DNA of 36,303 nt from JBKPHS01 sp046729975 (GCA_046729975.1 JBKPHS010000188.1:1-36303), one strand, 5' to 3'. Positions 1 to 7,610 are shown, counted from the first letter of the stretch. Notes: generated by a model not told the origin, from the sequence alone. A program made the numbers and translations.

Positions 1-381
1 GCCCTCCTCGGCGATGTGGCGCACCACCTTGACCAGCTCCTTGCGGCGCTCCTCGGTCAACTCGGGGATCGTCAGGCGAATCACGTTCCCGTCGTTCGAG
101 GGGGTCAGGCCGACATCGGACTCCATGATCGACTTCTCGATCGACTTGATCGAGGACTTGTCGTAGGGCGTGACGTTCAGGAGCCGCGCCTCGGGCGCGG
201 AGATCTGCGCGAGCTGCTTGAGCGGCGTGCGAGCGCCGTAGTAGTCGACCTCGATGCGGTCGAGCAGGTGCGGCGAAGCACGGCCCGTGCGAACGCTCGC
301 GAACTCGTTGCGCGTCGCGGTCACCGACTTCGTCATCCGCTCCGCCGCGTCCGCGAGGAGCTCGTCGATCAGCTCACTCAT
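1..381 (-). CDS. frr: Ribosome recycling factor, 5' part (runs off the window)
   Basis: Ribosome recycling factor, which with EF-G splits the post-termination ribosome. Read on the minus strand from ATG at 381, the 127 residues visible follow the RRF family from the N-terminus: MSELIDELL, then TKSVTATRNEFASVRTGRASPHLLD, and later PYDKSSIKSIEKSI and NVIRLTIPELTEERRKEL. The family is about 185 residues long, so about one third is missing beyond the window edge. The ATG overlaps a TGA that ends a short scar of pyrH (ATGA), which is the usual pyrH-frr junction. The real pyrH is now about 22 kb away, and the gene immediately upstream is a GT87 glycosyltransferase whose stop lies 34 bp before the frr start. 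Identity is certain; the source of its transcription is unclear. Confidence 0.96.
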   Translation of the reverse strand, partial: MSELIDELLADAAERMTKSVTATRNEFASVRTGRASPHLLDRIEVDYYGARTPLKQLAQISAPEARLLNVTPYDKSSIKSIEKSIMESDVGLTPSNDGNVIRLTIPELTEERRKELVKVVRHIAEEG

Positions 382-416
382 GTCGACACCACGGTCCGCA
401 CGCGCTCGCCGCACAC
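382..416 (-). repeat. Direct repeat copy 1: scar of the pyrH 3' end beside frr
   Basis: This 35-bp stretch matches 22664-22698 at 34 of 35 positions in the same orientation (only base 398 against 22680 differs). On the minus strand it reads V-C-G-E-R-V-R-T-V-V-S-T, and the TGA at 380-378 closes it and overlaps the frr ATG. The real pyrH ends V-C-G-E-R-V-G-T-V-V-S-T. Weaker similarity continues to base 425, where the codons AAC CGG CTA (N-R-L) align with pyrH GAC CGA ATC (D-R-I). The TAG stop of the neighbouring glycosyltransferase (418-416) lies inside this pyrH-derived DNA in another frame. Confidence 0.9.
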
Positions 417-1573
417 TAGCCGGTTGGTACCGGCGACGGCGCCTCGCGGCGTCCGGGCTCGGGTGGCAGAGACGCCATCCGAGGGCCGCGGACACCGCGG
501 AGAGCGACCGCGAGCACGAGTGCGGCAAGGGCGAGAACGAAAGCGGTGTCGAGCGGCGCACGCTGGTAGGAGACGCCGTTGAGCACCGGTGGATCAAAGG
601 GCAACAGCGCTCGCAGCAGCAGAGCCATCGGGAGCAACCAGGCCAGGTTGAGCTCCCGGTGGTGCAATGCCACGACGATGAACAGCAGGAAGAAGTAGTT
701 ACGGTGGACGAGCGGCGTGAGGGCCAGCGTCGCGATCAGCACCACGGAGAACGCACGCCGATCTCCGTCGGCCTTCCCGGCTAGGACGGACGCCCACGCG
801 AGCAGCGCTATCCCGATGGCGTACTGCGCTATTCGGGCGAGCGAGTCGGCCAGCCCGAGCCCGGTGCAGAGAGAGAAGATCGAGTACGACTCCGTGCTCG
901 TCTTCCTGGCCACGGCGCTCATCAGCTCCGGGTACTCCCGGAGGCCGTCGAAGCCGATCGCGGCCCACGAGACGACCAGAGCGACGCCGGCGACCGCCAC
1001 GGCCTCCGCACCGGCCCGCCGGCGGCCGGTGAACACGAGCCAGAGGATCAGCGGCCAGAAGAACGGCTTGAGCGCGACGAGGCAGCCCACTATCACCGCC
1101 ACGGCGCGATGGTTGTGCCTGTAGCGCCAGGCCAGAGCCACGCCGAGCACGAGCGCCATCGTGATGTTGCCCAGGATGAGTCCCTCGACGGCCGGCACGG
1201 AGACCAGTGCGATGCCGTAGCAGCGCCAGTCGCGGACTCCCAGGATCCAGAGGCTGCCGGCCATTGCGGCCAGGAGCACGACCGTCCACACGGCGGCCGC
1301 GACGGGGAACGGCAGTGGGGCCATTGGGATGCCGAATGCGAGCATCGTCGGCGGATAGACGAACGGCACATCACCGCTCAGCACAGGCCCGAGGTCCGCC
1401 GGCGGGTACGGAGACACTCCCGCGACGACGTCCCGGCCCGCTCGCCAGACGCCGCCCTCGAAATCCTCGCCGAGCAGTGGGGAGCGGACCCACGGGAGGT
1501 ACCACTGCATGAGCAGGAAGCCCGGCAGCAGCCAGTACACGGCAGCTGCCCGGGCAACTGCGGCCCTACGCAT
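416..1573 (-). CDS. GT87 family (DUF2029) polytopic membrane glycosyltransferase, copy A
   Basis: A 385-residue, strongly hydrophobic protein with around ten predicted membrane spans. The family uses polyprenyl-phosphate-linked sugars on the outer face of the membrane. Seen here: an early acidic loop after helix 1 (GEDFEGG), a SPYP segment near residue 55, FVYPP near 72, then VRDWRCYGIALVSVP and LILGN, all shared with the copy at 4499-5707, so the two are clear paralogues. The ATG at 1573 shares its A with the TGA of the fibronectin-like gene (TGATG), so the two are translationally coupled. The stop (TAG, 418-416) falls inside the pyrH scar, so the last residues may be encoded by DNA captured at the insertion junction. 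The acceptor is unknown; the pilus or the Fn3 protein are candidates by position only. Confidence 0.82.
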   Translation of the reverse strand: MRRAAVARAAAVYWLLPGFLLMQWYLPWVRSPLLGEDFEGGVWRAGRDVVAGVSPYPPADLGPVLSGDVPFVYPPTMLAFGIPMAPLPFPVAAAVWTVVLLAAMAGSLWILGVRDWRCYGIALVSVPAVEGLILGNITMALVLGVALAWRYRHNHRAVAVIVGCLVALKPFFWPLILWLVFTGRRRAGAEAVAVAGVALVVSWAAIGFDGLREYPELMSAVARKTSTESYSIFSLCTGLGLADSLARIAQYAIGIALLAWASVLAGKADGDRRAFSVVLIATLALTPLVHRNYFFLLFIVVALHHRELNLAWLLPMALLLRALLPFDPPVLNGVSYQRAPLDTAFVLALAALVLAVALRGVRGPRMASLPPEPGRREAPSPVPTG

Positions 1574-4488
1574 CAGCCGACCTTGCGTCGGACCTTGGTC
1601 GTGACGTAGCCCGACTTCGATGCCGTGAAGGCGACGGAGCCCTTCTTGGTCGGCCTCAGGCGGAAGGTGACCTTCCCCTTACGCGTGGTGCGCTTCGCGC
1701 GTCCGCGAACGCCCGCCCCCGAGGGCTTCACCCTGACGCGCTTGACAGGCCGGCCCCTGACGTCCTTGACCACGACCGTCACGGTGGCCCTTCGCCGGCG
1801 GGCGATCTGCCCGTTCACCTTGATCTTCATGCGCTTGGGAAGCGCCAGCGTCCGAGTCGTCCAGGCGCCGGTGTTGTTGCCCTCGTCGACGGTTGCGACT
1901 CGCCAGTAGAGCGTGCCGCCGTCCTGGAAGCCACCCTGCGTCAGGGTTGGTGCCCAGCTCGTGTTCGCGGTCGTCGTACTAGCGATCGTCTTGTCGAAGC
2001 TGTCGGTGGACGACACCTGCACCTTGTAGCCCTTCGTCCCGGCATTCGTCGTCGCATCCCAGCTCAGGAGCATGTGGCGCCGCGTGTTGATGTACCGCGT
2101 GCCGGCCGGCGCGTCGATGCGGCGGGTGAAGGGCTGGATGCCCGAGTAGGGGCCGTGCGTCTCGCCCGTTCCGGCCTTCGCGAAGTTCGCCCGGATCTTC
2201 CAGCGCCAAACACCCGTTCCGTAGAAGCTGCCCGGGGTGAACGCCGTCGAGCTCATCGTGAAGGTCTTGGTGGTCCCGTCCGCTTGCTCGACGTGCATGT
2301 CGTAGGACGTCGCCCCGGTCACGCCGCTCCAGGTGATCAGCGGCAGCTCGGAACCGCCGTCGGGGTTGTCGCCGCTGAGCGTCGGCACGGGAAGGGTGCG
2401 TTGGAAGACGCCCGTCTGTGACCAGTTCAGTCCTACTCCACGCTCATCGTTGGCACGCACCCGCCAGTAGAGGCCGGTGTCGGCTGGATAGGTGCTGGAG
2501 CTCGTGTACGCAGTCGAGTCGGTCGTGAGGTCGTTGATCGGATCGCTGAACGTCGGGTCCTGCGCTACCTGGAGGCGGTAGGTCCGGGCACCGTCCGCGG
2601 GTGACCAGCGGAAGGTCGGCTGGGTCGAGACCGTTTCACCGCCGATGGGCGAGAGCAGCGTCGGTGGGACCGACTGCTTGTCGAAGAACTGCGGGTGGTT
2701 GATACCGGTGTCCCACGAGCAGTGGCACGTGCCCCCGGTGGATCCTGCCGCTGGCAGGACCTGCCAGTAGTAGTGGGTGTTCTCGTCGCTGTAGGTCTTC
2801 GGGCTCGAGCCGGCTCGTGGCGCGTACACCGTCGCCCTCGTGAGCGCGACGTCGACGACGTTGGTGAACGACAAGTCCTTGGCCACGATCACGTAGTAGC
2901 TGTTCGCTCCGGCGACCGGGCTCCAGCGAAACACCGGCATCGCGCTCGTGACGGATCCGCTTGTCATCGACAGGTAATTCGAGTCCGCCGTGTAGCCGAG
3001 CGGATCGGCGACGGTCGCAGGGGCATAGTCGAAACCGGGCTGGCCGGGCCCGCCGAGGTAGGTCGGCAGGCTAACGACCTGCTGGCCGCCCGAGGTGGTG
3101 TCGCTGCGCGCGAAGACCCGGAGGCACCACTGGCCGGAGCCGAGCGCGTTGGTGCCGTCACCGCTCGGTGAGGGCCACGTGGCCGGGCCCGGATCCCCAC
3201 TGCTGTTCCCGGCCAGCGGCGTCCAGGCCGTCGTTGCCGTGTTGAAGGTGCGGTGGTTCTCCCACTTGCAGTCGTTCAGCACTGCGCTGTCGTAGCGCGC
3301 GACGTGGACCTCGTAGACCGAAGCGCCGGTGACGGGGCTCCAGGTCACCAGCGGCGAAGCCGTGCTCGTGCCGAGCGGGAGCTCCGCGTTCGTGTTGTCG
3401 CGCAGCCGCAGGTTCGGGATCGAAGGCGTCTCGTCGTCGAACACCTTGCGGAAGTCGGGCCCGTAGTTCCATTCGCCGGCGTTGTCGTCCAGGTCGAGTG
3501 CCCGGACGCGCCAGTGATAGACGTTGTTGGCCAGGAACTTGACCGGCGACAGCGACGTTCCGGTCGTCGGGTCGGAGCAGCACACCTTCGATCCTGGCGT
3601 GAAGTCGGCCGCCGTGTTGACCTCGAGCTGATACCGCGCTGCGCCCGGGACCGGGTCCCAGGAGAAGTACGGGGAGAACACCTCGGGCAGGCCGCTCGGG
3701 TCGGTCGCCGAGCTGCCGCCCGCGTCGGCCACCCGCGTGGCGGTCTGCGTCGGCCACTGCCAGTCGAACGAGCCGACAGCCGAGCGCGCGCCACGGTGCT
3801 CGTCGGAGTCGAGCGGCGTCACCGCCCAGTAATAGCGACCTGGGGGTAGCGCAATGGGCAGCGCGACCGAGGTCCCTGAGGTCCTGATCGTCCGGTCGCG
3901 CAGGCCCGGCGCCGCGTTGGCGAGCGATGGGTCGGTCGCGATCTGGAGCTGGTACTTGAAGGCGTTCGAGACCCGGCCCCAGCTGAGCACGAGTGGGTTG
4001 GTCGGCCAGACGACGGTCTCCCCCATCGACGGCGAGCGCAGGTCCGGCCTGGCGGACCAGGACTTCTGGAGCGCGCGCGTCGATGACCACCTGCCCGCGT
4101 CGCCCTTTGCGCTGATGGCTCGAACGCGCCAGTAGTACGTGCCGTCGGCCAGCGTGCCGTTGAGGGTCGCGAACGTGTTCAGGGTCTTGAGCGAGCCGCC
4201 TGAGACGATCGAGCCGAACTTCTTGTCGGCGGACAGCTGGAACTGGTACTTGGCCGCTCTCCTGACGGGAGACCAGGAGAAGGCCGGGACCGACTGGACG
4301 GCCGCGTCATCTCCCGGCAAGGAGAGTCTCGGGGCAGGCAGATTGCGGCTGGCCTTCGCGCCGGCCTGAGTCGAGTGGCCTTCCTGTCCGAGCGCCGCAA
4401 GAGCCAGCACGGGCGCTGCTCCGACGAGCGCCAGCGCGAGCGCGACCCTGGCGAGGGCCCGGCGAGTCGGGGTGCGGCGATCGGTCAT
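1573..4488 (-). CDS. Large secreted protein with repeated fibronectin-III-like modules
   Basis: A 971-residue exported protein. Residues 1-32 form a signal peptide (RR-rich start, then ALARVALALALVGAAPVLALAAL). There follow about eight modules of roughly 95-130 residues, each with a core of the type W-S-P-V-x-G-A-x-x-Y-x-x-Q-V-A near its start and Y-Y-W-R-V-R-A near its end (first cores near residues 71, 168, 276, 383, 522, 635). The last 85 or so residues (from about 885) are very basic and look like a bacterial Ig-like or carboxypeptidase-regulatory fold. No cell-wall sorting signal or C-terminal membrane span is seen, so the mode of surface retention is unknown. ATG at 4488 has GGAG upstream; the gene is 10 bp after one GT87 gene and overlaps the next. 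A surface adhesin or pilus-associated scaffold is the likely role, by inference. Confidence 0.8.
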   Translation of the reverse strand: MTDRRTPTRRALARVALALALVGAAPVLALAALGQEGHSTQAGAKASRNLPAPRLSLPGDDAAVQSVPAFSWSPVRRAAKYQFQLSADKKFGSIVSGGSLKTLNTFATLNGTLADGTYYWRVRAISAKGDAGRWSSTRALQKSWSARPDLRSPSMGETVVWPTNPLVLSWGRVSNAFKYQLQIATDPSLANAAPGLRDRTIRTSGTSVALPIALPPGRYYWAVTPLDSDEHRGARSAVGSFDWQWPTQTATRVADAGGSSATDPSGLPEVFSPYFSWDPVPGAARYQLEVNTAADFTPGSKVCCSDPTTGTSLSPVKFLANNVYHWRVRALDLDDNAGEWNYGPDFRKVFDDETPSIPNLRLRDNTNAELPLGTSTASPLVTWSPVTGASVYEVHVARYDSAVLNDCKWENHRTFNTATTAWTPLAGNSSGDPGPATWPSPSGDGTNALGSGQWCLRVFARSDTTSGGQQVVSLPTYLGGPGQPGFDYAPATVADPLGYTADSNYLSMTSGSVTSAMPVFRWSPVAGANSYYVIVAKDLSFTNVVDVALTRATVYAPRAGSSPKTYSDENTHYYWQVLPAAGSTGGTCHCSWDTGINHPQFFDKQSVPPTLLSPIGGETVSTQPTFRWSPADGARTYRLQVAQDPTFSDPINDLTTDSTAYTSSSTYPADTGLYWRVRANDERGVGLNWSQTGVFQRTLPVPTLSGDNPDGGSELPLITWSGVTGATSYDMHVEQADGTTKTFTMSSTAFTPGSFYGTGVWRWKIRANFAKAGTGETHGPYSGIQPFTRRIDAPAGTRYINTRRHMLLSWDATTNAGTKGYKVQVSSTDSFDKTIASTTTANTSWAPTLTQGGFQDGGTLYWRVATVDEGNNTGAWTTRTLALPKRMKIKVNGQIARRRRATVTVVVKDVRGRPVKRVRVKPSGAGVRGRAKRTTRKGKVTFRLRPTKKGSVAFTASKSGYVTTKVRRKVG

Positions 4489-4498
4489 TCGGGTCTCC

Positions 4499-5707
4499 TC
4501 ACTCGGCTCTCGCGACCTGCTCGAGAGGAAGGGCGGCGGGGCGCATCCAGCGCGGATGCGCGAGGCGCCGTCGCACCGCGGCCCAGTCGACGGTCGTGGC
4601 CGCGAGCGTCGCGAGCATCAGCGACAGCGCGAACCCGACCCGCCCGACGGAGGGTGCGTAGCCGACAAGGCGGTCTGGATCCTCCGAGAGCCGGAGCAGG
4701 TGGAGCGGCAGCCACACGACGCCCCAGTAGAGGAACGGGATCAGCCAGATGGCGCCGAAGCGCGTGCGCATCAGCGCGATCGGCACGAGCAGCAGGCCGA
4801 AGTAGTGCATCCAGACGACAGGTGAGATCACAAGCGCGGCGACGATCACCGCCGAGAACGACCGGCGGTCGCCGTCACGGCCTCTCGCGACGACGAGTGC
4901 CAGAGCGATCAGGGCGAGACCGCCCGCCCGCTGAACCATCTGGGCCGCGGGTTCAGGGATGCTCGTCAGAGCCTGGGCAAGCTGAGCGACCGAGTAGGCC
5001 CGCGGACCGGCAGTCTTGTCGGCGACGATGCGAAGCAACTCGGGGTAGTCCATGAGGCCCTGGAAGCCGATCAGTGCCCACGAGACCAGCACCGACCCCA
5101 AACCGGCGGCCGCGCCGATCGCCGCGGACTTGAACCGACGGGTGACCAGGAGCCAGACGAAGAGCGGCCACAGGATCAGCTTGATCGCGACGAGCAGGCC
5201 GACAGCCGCGCCGCCGGCCCAGGCATGGTCGCGATAGCGCCAGGCGAGTGCGATTCCCAGCACGAACAGCACCATCACGTTGCCGAGCACCAGTCCGCTC
5301 ACGATCGGCACGGACAGGAGGCCGATGGCATAGCAGCGCGGGTCCCGGACTCCAACGAGCCACAGCGCCCACGCGACTCCGGCCGCCTCGATGACGCGCC
5401 AGACGACCTGAGCCGCCGCGTACGGCAGCATCGCGACCGGGACGTCCACCCACAGCAGCAGTGGCGGATACACGAACGTCGGCCGGCCCACAAGCGCACC
5501 GAGCGCGGCGTCCGGATACGGGGACCGGCCCTCGAGGATCGCGCGGCCCGGGTCGTACACGGTCGCCTTGAAGTCGAAGCCATAAGCACCGCTCGCGATC
5601 TGGGCCTTGACGACGATCACGGTCGCGATCGCGGGGCCGAGGAAGCAGCCCCAGAGGATCAGGGCGAACCGGGTCGGCCGCCAGAGGCGCGGGGCCAGAG
5701 CGGTCAT
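4499..5707 (-). CDS. GT87 family (DUF2029) polytopic membrane glycosyltransferase, copy B
   Basis: A 402-residue multi-span membrane protein, paralogous to the gene at 416-1573. The shared blocks include GRSPYP, FVYPP, VGVRDPRCYAIGLLSVP, LVLGN, ALAWRYR and WALIGFQGL. The ATG at 5707 overlaps the TGA of the prepilin peptidase (ATGA), and the fibronectin-like gene starts 10 bp after its stop, so it sits in the middle of the accessory operon. The family (mycobacterial mannosyltransferase-like) adds sugars from lipid-phosphate donors outside the membrane. The tail after the last span is basic and probably cytoplasmic. A twin arrangement around a secreted protein hints that its product is glycosylated, but nothing in the sequence proves this. 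Confidence 0.82.
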   Translation of the reverse strand: MTALAPRLWRPTRFALILWGCFLGPAIATVIVVKAQIASGAYGFDFKATVYDPGRAILEGRSPYPDAALGALVGRPTFVYPPLLLWVDVPVAMLPYAAAQVVWRVIEAAGVAWALWLVGVRDPRCYAIGLLSVPIVSGLVLGNVMVLFVLGIALAWRYRDHAWAGGAAVGLLVAIKLILWPLFVWLLVTRRFKSAAIGAAAGLGSVLVSWALIGFQGLMDYPELLRIVADKTAGPRAYSVAQLAQALTSIPEPAAQMVQRAGGLALIALALVVARGRDGDRRSFSAVIVAALVISPVVWMHYFGLLLVPIALMRTRFGAIWLIPFLYWGVVWLPLHLLRLSEDPDRLVGYAPSVGRVGFALSLMLATLAATTVDWAAVRRRLAHPRWMRPAALPLEQVARAE

Positions 5708-6309
5708 GCGAGCAGGAGCGCCGCAGCGGCGCCAAAGGACAGGAACGGCCCGAGCGGGATCACGGTACCCCGCGCCGCCCCGCGGTGCCGCGCGAGCAGC
5801 CAGAGGGCCACCACGAACGCCGCCAGGGAACCCATCACCAGCGCGCCGATCACGTCGCGCCCCAGGCCGGCCCCGAGCAGGAGGCCGAGCTTGACGTCTC
5901 CCATGCCGACGGCCCGCGGGTTGATGAAGGTGGGGATCAGGAAGAAAAGTGCGGTCCCGGCGGCGGCTCCGATCCACTCGAGCGAGCGATCCGGGAAGAA
6001 GGCAACCTGCGCCGCGAGGACGATCGCAACGGCCGGTAGCAGGATGCGGTTCGGGAGCACCTTGTACTGGATGTCGTACGCCGAGAGGACGACCAGCGCC
6101 CCCAGGAGCACCGCGGCAATCAGGCCACGCGGCTCGAGCCCGTAGCGGACGAGCGCGGCCGCACTCAGGACCCCGGCCAGGGAGCTCGCGACGAGGCGGG
6201 TGCGGGGCTCGAGCCGGAGCTCCGCGCCGGGGAGCGCGACCGCGGCGGCACCTGGATCAGAGAACCGCAAGGCAGGCCTCTCCGCGCGATCCGGATCCCG
6301 CGTACGCAC
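5704..6309 (-). CDS. cpaA: A24 family prepilin peptidase (TadV/CpaA type)
   Basis: Membrane aspartyl protease that removes the leader of Flp-type prepilins at the cytoplasmic face. The two catalytic aspartates are seen in SAYDIQYKVLPN (D79) and GMGDVKLG (D138), with about six hydrophobic spans between residues 38 and 201. At about 201 residues it is the short form and lacks the cysteine-bearing N-terminal methylase domain of PilD. The start is uncertain: GTG at 6309 would overlap the upstream gene by 53 bases, and TTG at 6270 would overlap by only 14. The stop overlaps the next ATG (ATGA at 5707-5704). Likely substrates in this locus are the Flp pilin at 7325, TadE at 7611 and the pilin-like tail of the PAP2 fusion at 17093. 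Confidence 0.9.
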   Translation of the reverse strand: MRTRDPDRAERPALRFSDPGAAAVALPGAELRLEPRTRLVASSLAGVLSAAALVRYGLEPRGLIAAVLLGALVVLSAYDIQYKVLPNRILLPAVAIVLAAQVAFFPDRSLEWIGAAAGTALFFLIPTFINPRAVGMGDVKLGLLLGAGLGRDVIGALVMGSLAAFVVALWLLARHRGAARGTVIPLGPFLSFGAAAALLLA

Positions 6310-6667
6310 GTTCCACCTGCGTGATCAGGCGTTCGGCCGATCCCCACTTGGGGATCGGGCGGAAGCTGTCGAGCCGAGGGGCAAGCGGGTTGTCGGAGAC
6401 CACGACCACGCCGGTCGGCCGGCCGACCGCCTCTAGCGCGCCGAGCAGCCTCGCCACCCGCGTCACGGAGGCGCTGCCGTCTAGAACGACGACGTCGCAG
6501 CGTCCGTCGCGCACGTGCTGCATCACGTCGCCCAGCTTCTCCGTGGCTTCGACCACGAACCCCTCGCGGTCGAGCGCGGAAGCTCCCGCTCGAAGGAAGT
6601 CGGCGTCCTGACCGGCCAGCAGTACGTGGATGTCACGCAGCCTCCGCGGCTCCCGGAACTCGATCAT
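6257..6667 (-). CDS. Receiver-like (CheY-fold) small protein, possibly divergent
   Basis: A 136-residue protein that looks like a lone response-regulator receiver. HVLLAGQDADFLRAGASALDREGFVVEAT matches the first strand and helix, DVVVLDG carries an aspartate where phosphorylation would occur (around residue 65), and GVVVVSDNP matches strand 4. The conserved lysine of strand 5 is not obvious and the acidic pair after strand 1 is altered, so it may be a pseudo-receiver. There is no output domain. The ATG at 6667 overlaps the DUF192 stop (ATGA), and the gene runs into the prepilin peptidase. In tad loci such receivers are usually the N-terminal part of CpaE; here CpaE (11085-12290) has its own. 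A role in placing or regulating the pilus machine is possible but unproven. Confidence 0.68.
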   Translation of the reverse strand: MIEFREPRRLRDIHVLLAGQDADFLRAGASALDREGFVVEATEKLGDVMQHVRDGRCDVVVLDGSASVTRVARLLGALEAVGRPTGVVVVSDNPLAPRLDSFRPIPKWGSAERLITQVERAYAGSGSRGEACLAVL

Positions 6668-7083
6668 CGGCCGCCCTCCTCCACCGGAACTCGCACGAAA
6701 ACGACGGGCACCTCGCGCTCCCGTCCCTCTTCGACAAGCCGCAGGCGGTCTCCGATGCGCAGGCCGCGACGGCGCGCCTCTCCGGCCGCGAGCTCGAGCA
6801 CCGCGCGAGCGCGGCGCCGTGATGCGACTCGGAATGGGCCAAGTCCCTCGACGACGTCGATCACGGACATGTCCCAGTCGAGAAAGACGACATCGATCCG
6901 GAAGCGCATGAACCAGGTGTGGATCGACGGCGCAGGCCTGATCAGGACGCCCTCGCCGGGCGGTAGCTCGCGGCGGCCGAGAAGTCCCTTCATGCGGGCG
7001 CGGGGGCTCTCGGCGACGCTGCACCGACGGCAAACCGTCGTCTCCCGGTCGGTGATCAACGTGCGCGGAGAAACATCGCCCAT
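6664..7083 (-). CDS. DUF192 family protein
   Basis: A 139-residue protein of the DUF192 family. Typical family features are seen: ARMKGLLGR near residue 33, then PAPSIHTWFMRFRIDVVFLD, and an alanine-rich VLELAAGEARRRGLRIGDRL near the C-terminus. The N-terminus has a CRRC pair but no signal peptide is evident, unlike many DUF192 proteins. The ATG at 7083 is preferred because the frame upstream of it crosses the large palindrome at 7120-7161 and has no family similarity. It is the first gene of the minus-strand accessory operon and is followed by the receiver-like gene with an ATGA overlap. DUF192 genes recur beside tad clusters in Actinobacteria and Chloroflexi; biochemical function is unknown. 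Confidence 0.85.
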   Translation of the reverse strand: MGDVSPRTLITDRETTVCRRCSVAESPRARMKGLLGRRELPPGEGVLIRPAPSIHTWFMRFRIDVVFLDWDMSVIDVVEGLGPFRVASRRRARAVLELAAGEARRRGLRIGDRLRLVEEGREREVPVVFVRVPVEEGGR

Positions 7084-7119
7084 GGGCCAACCACTATCGC
7101 CCGGGAGCCGCGGTCTGGC

Positions 7120-7161
7120 ACCACCCGAAGGTCTAGTGAGGGGACTAGACCTTTGGGTGGT
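7120..7161. promoter_or_regulatory. Long inverted repeat between the divergent pilus operons
   Basis: Two 17-base arms (7120-7136 and 7145-7161) pair at 16 of 17 positions, the exception being a G:T, around an 8-base centre. The core reads AGGTCTAG ... CTAGACCT, flanked by ACCACCC ... GGGTGGT. It lies 36 bp upstream of the DUF192 start and 163 bp upstream of the flp start. It could be an operator for a dimeric regulator controlling both arms of the locus, or a hairpin in the flp leader. There is no following T-run, which argues against a simple terminator. Confidence 0.7.
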
Positions 7162-7309
7162 CTCAGGAGGATGAAGCAGGGTTACGGTCGTGGACGGCGA
7201 GGCAACCAGCCATGTCACCGAGATGACTCACCGCGCATCGAACATCAGAGGGGCAGGCGCTCGCCAGTCAATCGAAACGCGCCACGGAACGGCGCATGTC
7301 GATAGCTGG

Positions 7310-7319
7310 AAGGAGGTGA
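7310..7319 (+). promoter_or_regulatory. Full-length Shine-Dalgarno sequence of flp
   Basis: AAGGAGGTGA, a complete match to the anti-SD of 16S rRNA, ends 5 bases before the flp ATG at 7325. It is the strongest ribosome site in the window and fits very high translation of a major pilin. It also fixes the flp start. Confidence 0.9.
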
Positions 7320-7324
7320 ACCGG

Positions 7325-7498
7325 ATGTTCGATTTCATGCGCACCTATCTCCAGGCCGTTCGCGACCGCGAGGAGGGTCAGGCACTCGTCGAGTACGCCC
7401 TGATTCTGTTCCTCGTCTCGATCGCCGCGGTGGTGATCCTGGGGACGGTGGGTGGCCAGATCAGCGACGTGCTGCAGCAGGTTTCAAGCAACCTGTAG
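7325..7498 (+). CDS. flp: Flp/Fap-type major pilin
   Basis: A 57-residue prepilin. A short basic/acidic leader (MFDFMRTYLQAVRDREEG) ends in glycine 18; the mature part begins QALVEYAL, with glutamate at +5 and tyrosine at +6, the hallmark of Flp pilins, followed by one hydrophobic helix (ILFLVSIAAVVILGTV) and a short polar tail. The prepilin peptidase at 5704-6309 is the likely processing enzyme. The gene heads the plus-strand tad operon, has an unusually complete ribosome site, and is followed by a strong stem-loop (7533-7572) that could set pilin mRNA above the downstream assembly genes. A second Flp-like sequence is found as the C-terminus of the PAP2 protein ending at 18211. Confidence 0.95.
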   Translation: MFDFMRTYLQAVRDREEGQALVEYALILFLVSIAAVVILGTVGGQISDVLQQVSSNL

Positions 7499-7532
7499 GC
7501 CCCCGCCGATTCAACGGTAACTCGGGCGCCGT

Positions 7533-7572
7533 CCCGCCGGCGCGACACCTTTCAGGTGTGCAGTCCGGCGGG
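7533..7572 (+). terminator. Stem-loop between flp and tadE (attenuator or mRNA stabiliser)
   Basis: Two nested stems: outer CCCGCCGG (7533-7540) pairs with CCGGCGGG (7565-7572), and inner ACACCT (7545-7550) pairs with AGGTGT (7554-7559) around a 3-base loop. It lies 34 bases after the flp stop. No T-run follows, so partial termination or protection of the flp 3' end from decay is more likely than full termination. Confidence 0.65.
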
Positions 7573-7610
7573 GCGGCGACACCGGGGCGCATGGAGCCAA
7601 TCCCCCTGGT

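Noticed and set aside
1625..4369. Plus-strand open frames within the fibronectin-like gene
   Set aside because: They mirror the high-GC minus-strand gene, have skewed composition, no ribosome sites and no family features.
7171..7305. 44-codon open frame upstream of flp, with AGGAGG before its ATG
   Set aside because: The AGGAGG abuts the ATG with no spacing, the product is arginine-rich without family resemblance, and the region is better read as the flp leader.
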